DNA from: Planctomyces sp.
GTDB lineage: Bacteria; Planctomycetota; Planctomycetia; Planctomycetales; Planctomycetaceae
Direction: 5' to 3'
Assembly (NCBI GenBank): GCA_013822855.1
Contig: PNLE01000028.1
Span: 1 to 32,108 of the forward strand
DNA length: 32,108 nt
The notes beneath the pieces are model-generated. The model was not told the origin of the DNA. It made no database searches and was given only the letters and a program-made list of their open reading frames with translations. This document shows, one piece after another, positions 8,084 to 17,889 of the stretch. A program made the translations under genes and the position numbers. How positions within the stretch are numbered: position 1 is the first letter of the stretch; each line of letters starts with the position of its first letter.

Positions 8084-9241
8084 TCACCGGGGTTGGCCGT
8101 TTCCGCGTGGGCCGTCATTTCGCGGGCCGTCGCCACGCGGGCCTCGTTCCCCGTTGCCGCGATCTCCATTGCCGCGATCGCCGGGAGGTCGGTCTCCGGG
8201 GCCGCCAGGTCCTCTCTCGCCAGTACCACCACCACCCGAGCCCATGCCGGGGCCGCCCATGCCACCTGGTCCCATGTTCCCGAAGGTCGGGCCGAGGTCG
8301 CGACGCATTTCGAACAGGGCTTTGAGCTCGGGCGATTTCTCCTGGATGAACATGAAGGTCAACCGCTTGCGGGCGTCATCGGGCGGCAACTGCATGAGAT
8401 CATCGCGGCGGGTGCTGTCGAGTTGGCCGAAGTAGCCTTGCAGATCGGCCTCGGAAGGCAACTTCCGCTCGATCTCGGCTCCGAGAACGCCACCCAATCC
8501 CCGGAAGAACATGCCGAGGAAGGCCAAACGCTGATCGACACCCTTCTTCGATTCCAACTGCTTCCGCAGATCGGGGTCGCCGATGGCCGCCGTGAATCGA
8601 TCGAGTTGAGGATCGAGCGGCCAGCGCGGGCGGCCCCCCGCCTGACGGAAAGAGGACTCGAGGATTTTGCGGGATCGGGACAAACCCGACAGTGCCTGGG
8701 CTTCGCGTTGGAGATCGCCGGGGAGATCCTTGAACGTCATTTCCAGGATCGTCTGGACATCGGCCACACCGAGGGCAGGCCCGCGACCCATGCGATTGCG
8801 GCGTTCGTTCCAGGAGCCGACATACATGGCCTGCGCCTCGTTGCGGGCGTCCTGCTCCTCCTTGAACTTCTTCACCAGTTGCATGCGTTTGAGGGCGTCG
8901 GTTTCACGGCGCAAGTCATCCCGCTGGCCCGGCGTCAGCGTCTTCAGCCACATGCTGTAGGTTTGCATGACGGCATGGAGATCGCCCCCCGTTTTCGCAT
9001 CGGCCTCGAGTTCCGCATGCAGGTTGCGGAGGTGCTGTTGACGCTCGGCGGGGAGTTTTTCAAAGCCCTCGAAATTCCGTTGGATACGATCCCGCTCGAT
9101 GCCGGTCATGTTCGCCACTTCGCGATAGGCCTGATCCAGCGAGACGGTCGTGGCCTCGGCGGCCCCTGCGCTGGAACACCAGCAGACCAGCCACAACCCG
9201 GCGAGCGTTATCATCGAACGGATGAGCGAATCAGTTCGCAC
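8084..9241 (-). CDS. Secreted protein with RG/PG-rich low-complexity tail
   Basis: A 385-residue protein. The N-terminus (VRTDSLIRSMITLAGLWLVC, then AGAAEA) is a signal peptide. The middle (30-320) is strongly helical and charged, with repeated Leu-Pro/Gln-Arg segments such as LPAERQQHLRNLHAELEAD and TLTPGQRDDLRRETDALKRM, reminiscent of Spy/CpxP or DUF3106-like periplasmic proteins but not clearly a member. The last 65 residues are Gly/Pro/Arg/Asp repeats (GDRGNGDRGNGERGP) that look disordered. The GTG at 9241 is chosen because AGGAG sits six bases upstream and the signal peptide then has a basic n-region; the ATG at 9214 would lose both. It overlaps the stop of the upstream anti-sigma-like gene by 11 bases, so the two are probably co-translated. 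Function unknown. Confidence 0.75.
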   Translation of the reverse strand: MRTDSLIRSMITLAGLWLVCWCSSAGAAEATTVSLDQAYREVANMTGIERDRIQRNFEGFEKLPAERQQHLRNLHAELEADAKTGGDLHAVMQTYSMWLKTLTPGQRDDLRRETDALKRMQLVKKFKEEQDARNEAQAMYVGSWNERRNRMGRGPALGVADVQTILEMTFKDLPGDLQREAQALSGLSRSRKILESSFRQAGGRPRWPLDPQLDRFTAAIGDPDLRKQLESKKGVDQRLAFLGMFFRGLGGVLGAEIERKLPSEADLQGYFGQLDSTRRDDLMQLPPDDARKRLTFMFIQEKSPELKALFEMRRDLGPTFGNMGPGGMGGPGMGSGGGGTGERGPGGPGDRPPGDRGNGDRGNGERGPRGDGPRNDGPRGNGQPR

Positions 9242-9791
9242 GGCGATCTCCTGAGTTGCCCGCAGGGAGGGCGTTCGCTCCCGGTGCCGGGCCACCATTC
9301 GGGCCGACATCGAACAAACCGCTGGCTCGCAACTCCTTGAGGAATTGGATCGATTCGACCTCCACATACTGGTCGTAGTCTTCGATCAGCGGCAGTTCGG
9401 ACAGCATTTTCCGCGAAGGATCGGGAACCCATTCGTGTGTCGCCAGAAAGCCCACGACAGCGGCGGCAATCACTAGGATTCCGCTGGCAACCCAGGGAAC
9501 GGCTTGTCGCAACTTCTGCTGGGCCAGCGTCAGCCACGGTGTGAACTTCGGCTGGGCGTCGATCCGGATGTTGGTGATCGTCTTCTCGGTGAAATCTGAG
9601 GAGGCCTTCGTCGCGGGGAGCAGATCGAGCAGTTCCCACGTTCGGGCGAGGACTTCCACCTCGTGCCGGGCGGTTTCGTTGTGCGTCAGGAGCGAGTCGA
9701 CATCCTGCGCGCTTTCCTCCTCCAGTTCGCCATCGAGATAGGCGACCAGATTCTCGCGGACTTCGGATGTCAGACGTGTGGGACGGTTCAT
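9231..9791 (-). CDS. Anti-sigma-factor-like single-pass membrane protein
   Basis: A 186-residue protein. Residues 8-50 (LTSEVRENLVAYLDGELEEESAQDVDSLL) match the N-terminal helix pair of anti-ECF sigma factors (the YLDGEL.. core), but the zinc-binding His-x3-Cys-x2-Cys of the ZAS class is absent. A single transmembrane helix (PWVASGILVIAAAVVGFLA) lies at about 98-116, followed by a periplasmic tail of about 70 residues with a Gly/Pro/Ala-rich end. No ECF sigma gene is next to it, which is unusual because such genes normally follow their sigma gene; upstream is a divergent membrane protein gene. The downstream secreted protein starts within this gene (11-base overlap), so the pair likely works together at the envelope. 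Confidence 0.7.
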   Translation of the reverse strand: MNRPTRLTSEVRENLVAYLDGELEEESAQDVDSLLTHNETARHEVEVLARTWELLDLLPATKASSDFTEKTITNIRIDAQPKFTPWLTLAQQKLRQAVPWVASGILVIAAAVVGFLATHEWVPDPSRKMLSELPLIEDYDQYVEVESIQFLKELRASGLFDVGPNGGPAPGANALPAGNSGDRRAN

Positions 9792-9942
9792 CGTGGCCCG
9801 TCAAACTCCTGATGGATTCTCATTGGTGGCAGATCACGCCGGCCTTCCGGATCGCCTGTGGTGCCCGGATCGCCTTCGCTGCGCTGGATGATCCTTTACG
9901 CTCCCGCCCGCGTTCGCCATTGTAGCAACTCTCCGCAGACGA

Positions 9943-10974
9943 ATGTTCATCGCCTGGGGAGCAGTTTCCGGAAGTCATTCTTTGAACCCCGGAGATGCGT
10001 CTGAAGGTTCGCTCGAACTTGGAAAGTCCTTTGTGAGTGATGCCGATCCGTCCACACCGCGCACCGCGAATCGCGTCTCTTCGGATGCGTCGCGTGTCTC
10101 CTCGGGAGCCTCTCGGCCCGAATCGAGTTCGCCCTTCATGGCGACGGAAGTTTCGACGCAAGTTATTAAAGAGGAGTCTGTTAAGACGGATGGTGAAGTT
10201 TGGGACGACCTTTCCGATCCCTCCTATCGAACATTGGCGGCTGATCGCATTGTGGAAACCGCCGAGCGTCTCGAGCGACGCATCACGGAGCGCTTCAGCG
10301 AGGCGGGGCTGCGGAAGGTGGCCCATGAGGTGACGCTCCTCAGCCGGGAGGCGATGACCACCGCCCAGCGGATTGCGCGCCCCAACATGACGCTCCGCGT
10401 GCTGCTGTGGGTCACGCTCGGGGCGATCGCCTTTCCGATCGTCAAGCTGCTCCAGTCGGCGCGCTATCATATGGACGGCCTGGAATTCACCGAGGTGATT
10501 CAGATCTTTGATTCGACTTCCCAAAGCCTGATCTTCCTGAGTCTGGCGGGCGCGTTCTTGTTCAGTCTCGAAAGTAGACTCAAACGTCGCAAGCTGCTTA
10601 CCGCGATCCGCGAACTGAGGTCGCTGGCCCATATTGTCGACATGCACCAGTTGACGAAGGATCCGGAGGCGGTCATTCGGGGCGGCGGGAAGACGCAGTC
10701 CTCCCCCGACCGCATTCTCGACCGTTTCCGTCTGGGGCGCTATCTCGATTATTGCAGCGAGCTGTTGTCGCTGATCAGCAAGATCGGCGCGATCTATGTG
10801 CAGCACTTCCCCGATTCGGTCGCGCTGCAGGCTGCCGATCAACTTTCCGGCCTGACCAACGATCTCTCCCGCAACGTCTGGCAGAAGATCATGATCCTCG
10901 ACCAGGTGGCCGCGAGGGACGACTCTCCTTCGCCAGAGCCCGACCCCGCGAAGGGGGAGCCTCTCCAACCTTGA
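9943..10974 (+). CDS. Two-TM membrane protein of unknown function
   Basis: A 343-residue protein from the first ATG. Residues 1-95 are Ser/Arg-rich and probably disordered or not translated; in-frame alternatives are GTG at 10033 and ATG at 10138, the latter giving 278 residues. A helical segment (ADRIVETAERLERRITERFSEAGLRKV) precedes two transmembrane helices at about 150-170 and 192-212 separated by a short loop. The last 130 residues are helical and look cytoplasmic (RYLDYCSELLSLISKIGAIY...). I recognise no family. The gene is divergent from the anti-sigma-like gene, with about 150 bases between them. A large open frame on the opposite strand is a shadow: the plus-strand frame has clear membrane helices and ordered amphipathic segments. 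Confidence 0.68.
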   Translation: MFIAWGAVSGSHSLNPGDASEGSLELGKSFVSDADPSTPRTANRVSSDASRVSSGASRPESSSPFMATEVSTQVIKEESVKTDGEVWDDLSDPSYRTLAADRIVETAERLERRITERFSEAGLRKVAHEVTLLSREAMTTAQRIARPNMTLRVLLWVTLGAIAFPIVKLLQSARYHMDGLEFTEVIQIFDSTSQSLIFLSLAGAFLFSLESRLKRRKLLTAIRELRSLAHIVDMHQLTKDPEAVIRGGGKTQSSPDRILDRFRLGRYLDYCSELLSLISKIGAIYVQHFPDSVALQAADQLSGLTNDLSRNVWQKIMILDQVAARDDSPSPEPDPAKGEPLQP

Positions 10975-11095
10975 GCCTTGGTGCATCGCAGGTCGGACTC
11001 GCCAACGGCCTTCCCGTGGCTACCATATCCCAATAGTTCACCGCCCTTTGTTGTCTCCCCGACCAAACCACTTCCCCCTCTTGAAAGGTTGTTCG

Positions 11096-11581
11096 ATGCC
11101 CGGTGTTCCTGAAGTCGGTAGCAAGGCCCCCGCATTCGATCTGCCCGCCTATCCCGAGGGCCGCTACAAGTTGAGCGGCCTCAAAGGGAAGTTCGTCGTC
11201 CTCTACTTCTATCCCCGCGACAACACGCCCGGCTGCACCACCGAAGCTTGCGACTTCCGGGATCGACACGAGGCGATCACCGCCGCCAACACGGTTGTGC
11301 TGGGGGTGAGCACCGACAGCGTGGAATCGCATAAGAAGTTCATCGACAAGTTCGAACTCCCTTTCCCGCTTCTGGCGGATGAAGACCACGCCATCGCCGA
11401 GAAGTACGGCCTCTGGGTCGAAAAGAACATGTACGGCAAGAAGAGCATGGGCCTCCAGCGGGCCACGTTCCTCATCGACCCCGTCGGCAAGATCGCCGCC
11501 GTCTGGCCGAGGGTGAAAGTCGAAGGCCACGCCGAAGCCGTCATGAAGAAGATCGAGGAACTGCAAGCGGAAGGCGGCTGA
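11096..11581 (+). CDS. bcp: Thioredoxin-dependent peroxiredoxin, Bcp/PrxQ type
   Basis: A 161-residue peroxiredoxin that reduces hydrogen peroxide and alkyl hydroperoxides at the expense of thioredoxin in the cytoplasm. The active site NTPGCTTEACDF places the peroxidatic cysteine at C47 and the resolving cysteine at C52, the five-residue spacing of the atypical two-Cys Bcp/PrxQ class. The preceding VVLYFYPRD strand, the later GVSTDSVESHKKF and FPLLADEDHAIAEKYG segments and the RATFLIDPVGKI strand are all typical. The length is normal for the family. The ATG at 11096 follows GAAAGG; the frame is open further up but without coding character. The gene is followed, after a strong hairpin, by sthA on the same strand. 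Confidence 0.95.
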   Translation: MPGVPEVGSKAPAFDLPAYPEGRYKLSGLKGKFVVLYFYPRDNTPGCTTEACDFRDRHEAITAANTVVLGVSTDSVESHKKFIDKFELPFPLLADEDHAIAEKYGLWVEKNMYGKKSMGLQRATFLIDPVGKIAAVWPRVKVEGHAEAVMKKIEELQAEGG

Positions 11582-11926
11582 AAACGCCACGAATCAACCT
11601 TCGCTCGGTCTTCCGGGAAAAGTGCCGGGTAAGGGTCTTCCCAATCAATAAGCAAACGGAACAACGTCCTCCGGCAAGCCAAGAGGCGTACGACTTCATC
11701 GTACGCTTCTTGGCGTCTCACTACGGACGAACTCCCCCTCACCCCCAGCACACCGCCGGTGGCGGTTCACTGGGGAGTCAGGGAAAGACTCTTCCCAGTC
11801 GACAGCTCCCAACTGACCACGGACAACTGAACAACTTCCCCCTCCTCTCATTCCGCTAGCCCTCCATCCACCCGACTGATATCTTGCCCCTAGTCTCTTT
11901 TCCCTGACCAGCAAGGTTTGTCGATC
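11582..11926. other. 345-bp gap between bcp and sthA with two hairpins
   Basis: No gene is seen here. The gap holds a long inverted repeat at 11678-11714 (described separately) and a weaker one near 11768-11796 (ACTGGG...GAGTC against GACTC...CCCAGT). It also contains a run of quasi-repeated short words (CAACTGACCACGGACAACTGAACAAC, about 11808-11833) of the kind seen as simple intergenic repeats in bacterial genomes. A Shine-Dalgarno-like AAGG for sthA is at 11913-11916. Confidence 0.5.
11678..11714 (+). terminator. 16-bp hairpin downstream of bcp (possible terminator)
   Basis: GCCAAGAGGCGTACGA (11678-11693) pairs with TCGTACGCTTCTTGGC (11699-11714) through 16 positions with one G-T wobble, closing a five-base loop CTTCA. 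The hairpin starts 97 bases after the bcp stop. No T-run follows on either strand, so it is not a classical intrinsic terminator; it may protect the bcp transcript end or be a dispersed palindromic element. Confidence 0.4.
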
Positions 11927-13357
<1,431 letters not shown>

Positions 13358-13446
13358 AGGTGACCGGAAGCCGGGTACATGAAGTCCTCGAAAAGCACCA
13401 GTTTGATCTGATCGCTTGCCGACTAAGTACCAGCTCGCTCCGCGAT

Positions 13447-13923
13447 TCAATCAACCAGATCGAACCGTAGCGCCGTGGTTCCTTCCTGCGGGATGTCAGC
13501 GGTGAGGCCGGACTGGGCGGGGTCGTTGTAACGGATGGGGATCAAGGAGACCGGTGTCGGGTCGGCCGCTTCCTTCATGTAGTCGGGGTCGTTGTTGTTG
13601 ACCGGCATCGTGTCGTATTTGGGATCATCGAAATCGGTCTTGATGATCGTCACGGCGTACGAACCGGGGATCGCCCCGCTATCCGGCGGAAAGGAGCGAA
13701 GGGTGAACTCTCCTTTCGCATCCGTGACGGCGGAGGCGGCCACGCCCGTTGTTTCCTTCGGCTGGAAGATCACCATCGCCTTTTCAATGGGACTGCCACG
13801 ATAGGTGACGATCCCCTGGGCGGAAACGGTGGCGGGCCGGTTTGCCTTCCATGAATCCACCTGGCCGCAACCGGCGAGCGGGATGATCAACATGGCCAAG
13901 GAGAGGAATCTCAGCGAAGTCAT
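13447..13923 (-). CDS. Carboxypeptidase-regulatory-like lipoprotein
   Basis: A 158-residue predicted lipoprotein. The signal peptide ends in the lipobox LAGC with the lipidated cysteine at C19. The remainder is one beta-sandwich domain of the carboxypeptidase-regulatory-like type: QGIVTYRGSPIEKAMVIFQPKE, then DAKGEFTLRSFPPDSGAIPGSYAVTI, the usual pattern of planctomycete transthyretin-like lipoproteins. Small genes like this very often follow DUF1559 genes in planctomycetes, and here it lies 155 bases downstream of one on the same strand. The ATG at 13923 is chosen because it starts the signal peptide; the open frame continues upstream without a signal-like sequence. The role at the cell surface is unknown. 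Confidence 0.87.
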   Translation of the reverse strand: MTSLRFLSLAMLIIPLAGCGQVDSWKANRPATVSAQGIVTYRGSPIEKAMVIFQPKETTGVAASAVTDAKGEFTLRSFPPDSGAIPGSYAVTIIKTDFDDPKYDTMPVNNNDPDYMKEAADPTPVSLIPIRYNDPAQSGLTADIPQEGTTALRFDLVD

Positions 13924-14078
13924 GGAACGAAAATCCGTTCGAGGAACGCATGCGGGTTGGGCAACAAAAGTGGCAGTCCGGCCCATCGCAAGTGGCGGGC
14001 CGGACTGGAACATCTGAAAATCAAAGAGACCTCGATAGCGAGACCACTCGCCAAAGAGGACCCACCAAGGAGGATTGA

Positions 14079-15131
<1,053 letters not shown>

Positions 15132-15583
15132 GAAAGTCAGCTCCAAAAAAACGAACAATTCCATCGCGATCAAAGGTTGCGACCAAACCGCCGAACATGG
15201 CGAGTCCCAAGGAACACCATCTCCGGTCGTTTGTGTGTCACAGGAAAGCCAAGAGGGAAGCGATCAATGATCTCCCACCTCGGCCGTGTATGTCGCGGGC
15301 TCGGGGTGTCTGTTACGGCGAGATTCCCGATTTCATGGAATCTTCACGAGATCGACGCAAACCCATTAGAAGAGGGTGAAGCAAGAGCTATACGCCGCGA
15401 TTTCTCGATGCGAAGTTCATCAGGAAACCCGCCATCCATCGAGACCCGTCAATGCGATGATGGGTGCGGCGATCAATTGGCGTGCATCAAAGCTTGCACG
15501 TGGCACCACTGCGAATTGACCAATGGGATCTTCGACTGGGGCAAAACCACAAATTCGCACACCGTGTGAGGAGTCACTCGCGC
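15132..15583. other. 452-bp intergenic region upstream of the DUF1559 gene
   Basis: No convincing coding frame or RNA gene is visible. It separates the DUF1559 gene from the upstream MoxR-like gene, both on the minus strand, and must hold the DUF1559 promoter. Small inverted repeats are present (CGTGC...GCACG near 15481-15500; CTCAC...GTGAG around the MoxR stop codon), but none has a T-run or an obvious partner. Confidence 0.5.
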
Positions 15584-16618
15584 TCACCGGCGTGAGGGGC
15601 GGTCGTCCTCGTCTTCATCCTCTTCTTCGTCGTCATCCTCATCCTCATCGTCCTCGTCGAACATTTCATCGTCGTCATCGTCGATTTCATGACGATCGGG
15701 ATGGAGCGGGTCGTTGGGGGAGAAGAAGAAGTCCCCCAGGCCCATCGGCATGACATCGCCGCCGAGGGTCTGCCGGTTCTTGGCCGCCAGCCGGTCGAGA
15801 TCCATCGCTTCGGAACCCAGGCAGGCTTCGAGCGCCTGCCGCCAGGCTTCATCCCGAGCCAGGGGATGCTCGGGATCCTGCGCGGCCCGTTTCATCGCGT
15901 ACCGCAGGACGTTGATCCCGTCGCGCGTCGAGAAATCGAGCTTGAGGCCGTGCGATTGCTGGAGAAACTCCACGGTAAGGTTGAGGATGTCCTCCGCCGC
16001 GAACGGCAGGTGGTAGCGGAGGATCGCCAACTCGTCTTCGCGGGCGGGGTGGCCCAGCGTCAGCGTCGGTTGCAGGCGGCTGAGGATGTAGTCGGGGATC
16101 TCGAACGTCGATTCGTCCTCATTCATGGTGACGGCGCAGCGGAAGTCGCGATGCGCCTGGATCGTGATCCCCGCCACGATCGATTCAGCATAGCGGCGAT
16201 GATCGAGCAGCGGGGCGAGGCTGGCCCACGACTTCTCGTTCATCCGGTTCCCCTCGTCGAGGATGCAGACCCCCCCGCGGATCATCGCCGTCACCAAGCC
16301 CGAGGCGTGGTAGCGGATGCGGCCATCCTCGGCCAAGACCGGCGTCACCAGCAGATCCTCGGGCCGCGTGTCGGCGGTGCATTGATAGATGTAGACCTCC
16401 TGCCCGCGCTGCCGACCGGCGGCGATCGCCAGCGTCGTCTTGCCGATCCCCGGAGCGCCGATCAGTCGGGGTGCCAGGGGCAGATCCCGGTCATCGACCA
16501 CGAGCCAGCAGGCCAGCAGCTGCATGAGCACTTCACGCTGGCCGATCCACTCCTCGTTCGTCGTGTCGGGTGAGGAGAGGTGCAGCGTGACGCCACCGAT
16601 TTCAACCACTTCGGACAT
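15584..16618 (-). CDS. MoxR-like AAA+ ATPase with polyacidic C-terminal tail
   Basis: A 344-residue AAA+ ATPase. Walker A is GAPGIGKT at 54-61, Walker B is VCILDE at 117-122, and sensor 1 is the asparagine of AVTMNED near 166; SRLQPTL near 180 supplies the arginine-finger region. This fits the MoxR/dynein-related (AAA_5) class, which remodels or activates partner proteins, often with vWA-domain proteins. The last 35 residues are almost entirely Asp and Glu (from about 315) before a basic RPSRR end, not a normal family feature. No vWA partner is adjacent on this strand; the BatA-type vWA protein at 17890 is divergent and separated by thiG. The ATG at 16618 follows no strong ribosome binding site. 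Function unknown. Confidence 0.82.
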   Translation of the reverse strand: MSEVVEIGGVTLHLSSPDTTNEEWIGQREVLMQLLACWLVVDDRDLPLAPRLIGAPGIGKTTLAIAAGRQRGQEVYIYQCTADTRPEDLLVTPVLAEDGRIRYHASGLVTAMIRGGVCILDEGNRMNEKSWASLAPLLDHRRYAESIVAGITIQAHRDFRCAVTMNEDESTFEIPDYILSRLQPTLTLGHPAREDELAILRYHLPFAAEDILNLTVEFLQQSHGLKLDFSTRDGINVLRYAMKRAAQDPEHPLARDEAWRQALEACLGSEAMDLDRLAAKNRQTLGGDVMPMGLGDFFFSPNDPLHPDRHEIDDDDDEMFDEDDEDEDDDEEEDEDEDDRPSRR

Positions 16619-16700
16619 GTCTAGCTTTCAATTGATACGGCAAGCGGAATTGGCTGAGGATGTGGATCTGGTTCGGACTTGGAAGCGTTTATTTGGATGA

Positions 16701-17552
16701 TCAGCCGCGAACGGCAGGCGAGATGATCCCCGCTTCGGGACTGGAGGCGGTGGCGTACATTTTGCGGGGAATGCGGCCCGCACCGCTGGCGAGGTATCCC
16801 GCCTGGCAGGCCAGCCGCATGGCGACCGCCATCCGGCGGGCATCGGTGGCGCTGGCGATGGCCGTGTTGAGCAGCACGCCGTCGCAGCCCAGTTCCATGG
16901 CGAAGGCGACATCGCTCGCGGTCCCCACGCCCGCGTCGACAATCACGGGGTAGTCGGGATCGTTCTCCTTGAGATACTCCAGACAGATGCGGATGTTGTT
17001 GGGGTTGAGGACACCCTGGCCGCTGCCGATGGGACTGCCGGCGGGCATCACGGAGACGGCCCCTTCGTCCTTGAGGCGTTTGGCGGTGATGGGGTCGTCG
17101 GTGGTGTAGACGAGGACCTCGAAGCCGTCCTTCACGAGTTGCCGGGTGGCTTCGACGGTGGCGATGGGATCGGGCAGCAGCGTCTTCTTGTCGCCCAGCA
17201 CTTCGAGTTTGACCCAGCTCGCACCGGGGTTTTCGAGGCCTTCGAGGATCTCGCGGCCCAGTCTCGCCGTGCGGACGGCATCCTCGGCGGTGAAGCAACC
17301 CGCCGTGTTGGGGAGGATGGTGGTCCGCGCGAGGTCGATGAAGTCGAGGATGTTGCGGCCTTCCTTGTCGACCAGCCGCTCGCGGCGGACGGCGACCGTG
17401 ACGACATCGGCACCGCTCAGTTCGAGGCAATCCCGCATTTCTTCGAATGTGGCGTACTTGCCCGTCCCCACGATCAGCCGCGAGGCGATGTCGTGGGTTC
17501 CCACACGAAAGCCGGGCACGGTCTGCGGGACGGGGAGATCAATCATCGACAT
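16701..17552 (-). CDS. thiG: Thiazole synthase ThiG
   Basis: A 283-residue TIM-barrel enzyme that makes the thiazole phosphate moiety of thiamine from deoxyxylulose 5-phosphate, dehydroglycine and ThiS thiocarboxylate in the cytoplasm. Diagnostic segments are [25 protein letters not shown], the WVKLEVLGD strand with the Schiff-base lysine K115, the [14 protein letters not shown] and [14 protein letters not shown] loops, and [30 protein letters not shown]. It is slightly longer than usual because of a C-terminal extension ([18 protein letters not shown]). The ATG at 17552 follows GGAAGG eight bases upstream. ThiS, ThiF and ThiH genes are not nearby, and no TPP riboswitch is visible upstream. 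Downstream comes the MoxR-like gene on the same strand. Confidence 0.95.
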   Translation of the reverse strand: MSMIDLPVPQTVPGFRVGTHDIASRLIVGTGKYATFEEMRDCLELSGADVVTVAVRRERLVDKEGRNILDFIDLARTTILPNTAGCFTAEDAVRTARLGREILEGLENPGASWVKLEVLGDKKTLLPDPIATVEATRQLVKDGFEVLVYTTDDPITAKRLKDEGAVSVMPAGSPIGSGQGVLNPNNIRICLEYLKENDPDYPVIVDAGVGTASDVAFAMELGCDGVLLNTAIASATDARRMAVAMRLACQAGYLASGAGRIPRKMYATASSPEAGIISPAVRG

Positions 17553-17889
17553 GGACGGAACCTTCCGGAAATCCGGTTGCAGGAGGCATCTTGCGGGAGA
17601 CGTTCGCGCGGTCGGCAACCACCAGGCCGTGGGTCGCTTCGGAAACTCGACCTGCCACCGTGCAGCACCCAGACAGCCTGTCAGCCGCTGGGGCAGAACG
17701 CAAGCCGACAGCCAGTTGCCGGGGGACGGGTCATCGGTCCACAGCCAGTGGAGCGCGATCCGTGGATGAATCGCGATCCGGAGGAAAACAGGACAGACCT
17801 TCCCCTGCGGGTTATGCTCAAAAGGAACTAGGCGGTCGACGGAATCGTCGCTCTTCGCCACCACAGAATTTCGAGGAGTCCGCAGCACC
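17553..17889. other. 337-bp divergent intergenic region between thiG and the BatA-type gene
   Basis: No gene seen. The region must contain promoters for thiG (minus) and the vWA gene (plus). A nine-base word CGCGATCCG occurs twice with ten bases between copies (about 17755-17782). The conserved TPP riboswitch boxes are not recognisable on the minus strand. Confidence 0.5.

Noticed and set aside
8033..9340. Plus-strand open frame of about 435 codons
   Set aside because: It is a shadow of the secreted RG-tailed protein, which has a signal peptide and an embedded ribosome binding site.
9820..10986. Minus-strand open frame of about 388 codons
   Set aside because: It is antisense to the two-TM membrane protein; its product is Arg/Gln/His-rich and lacks ordered hydrophobic segments.
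17553..17889. Possible TPP riboswitch upstream of thiG
   Set aside because: The conserved CTGAGA and CCTGA/TTGAACCTGA boxes could not be found on the minus strand.
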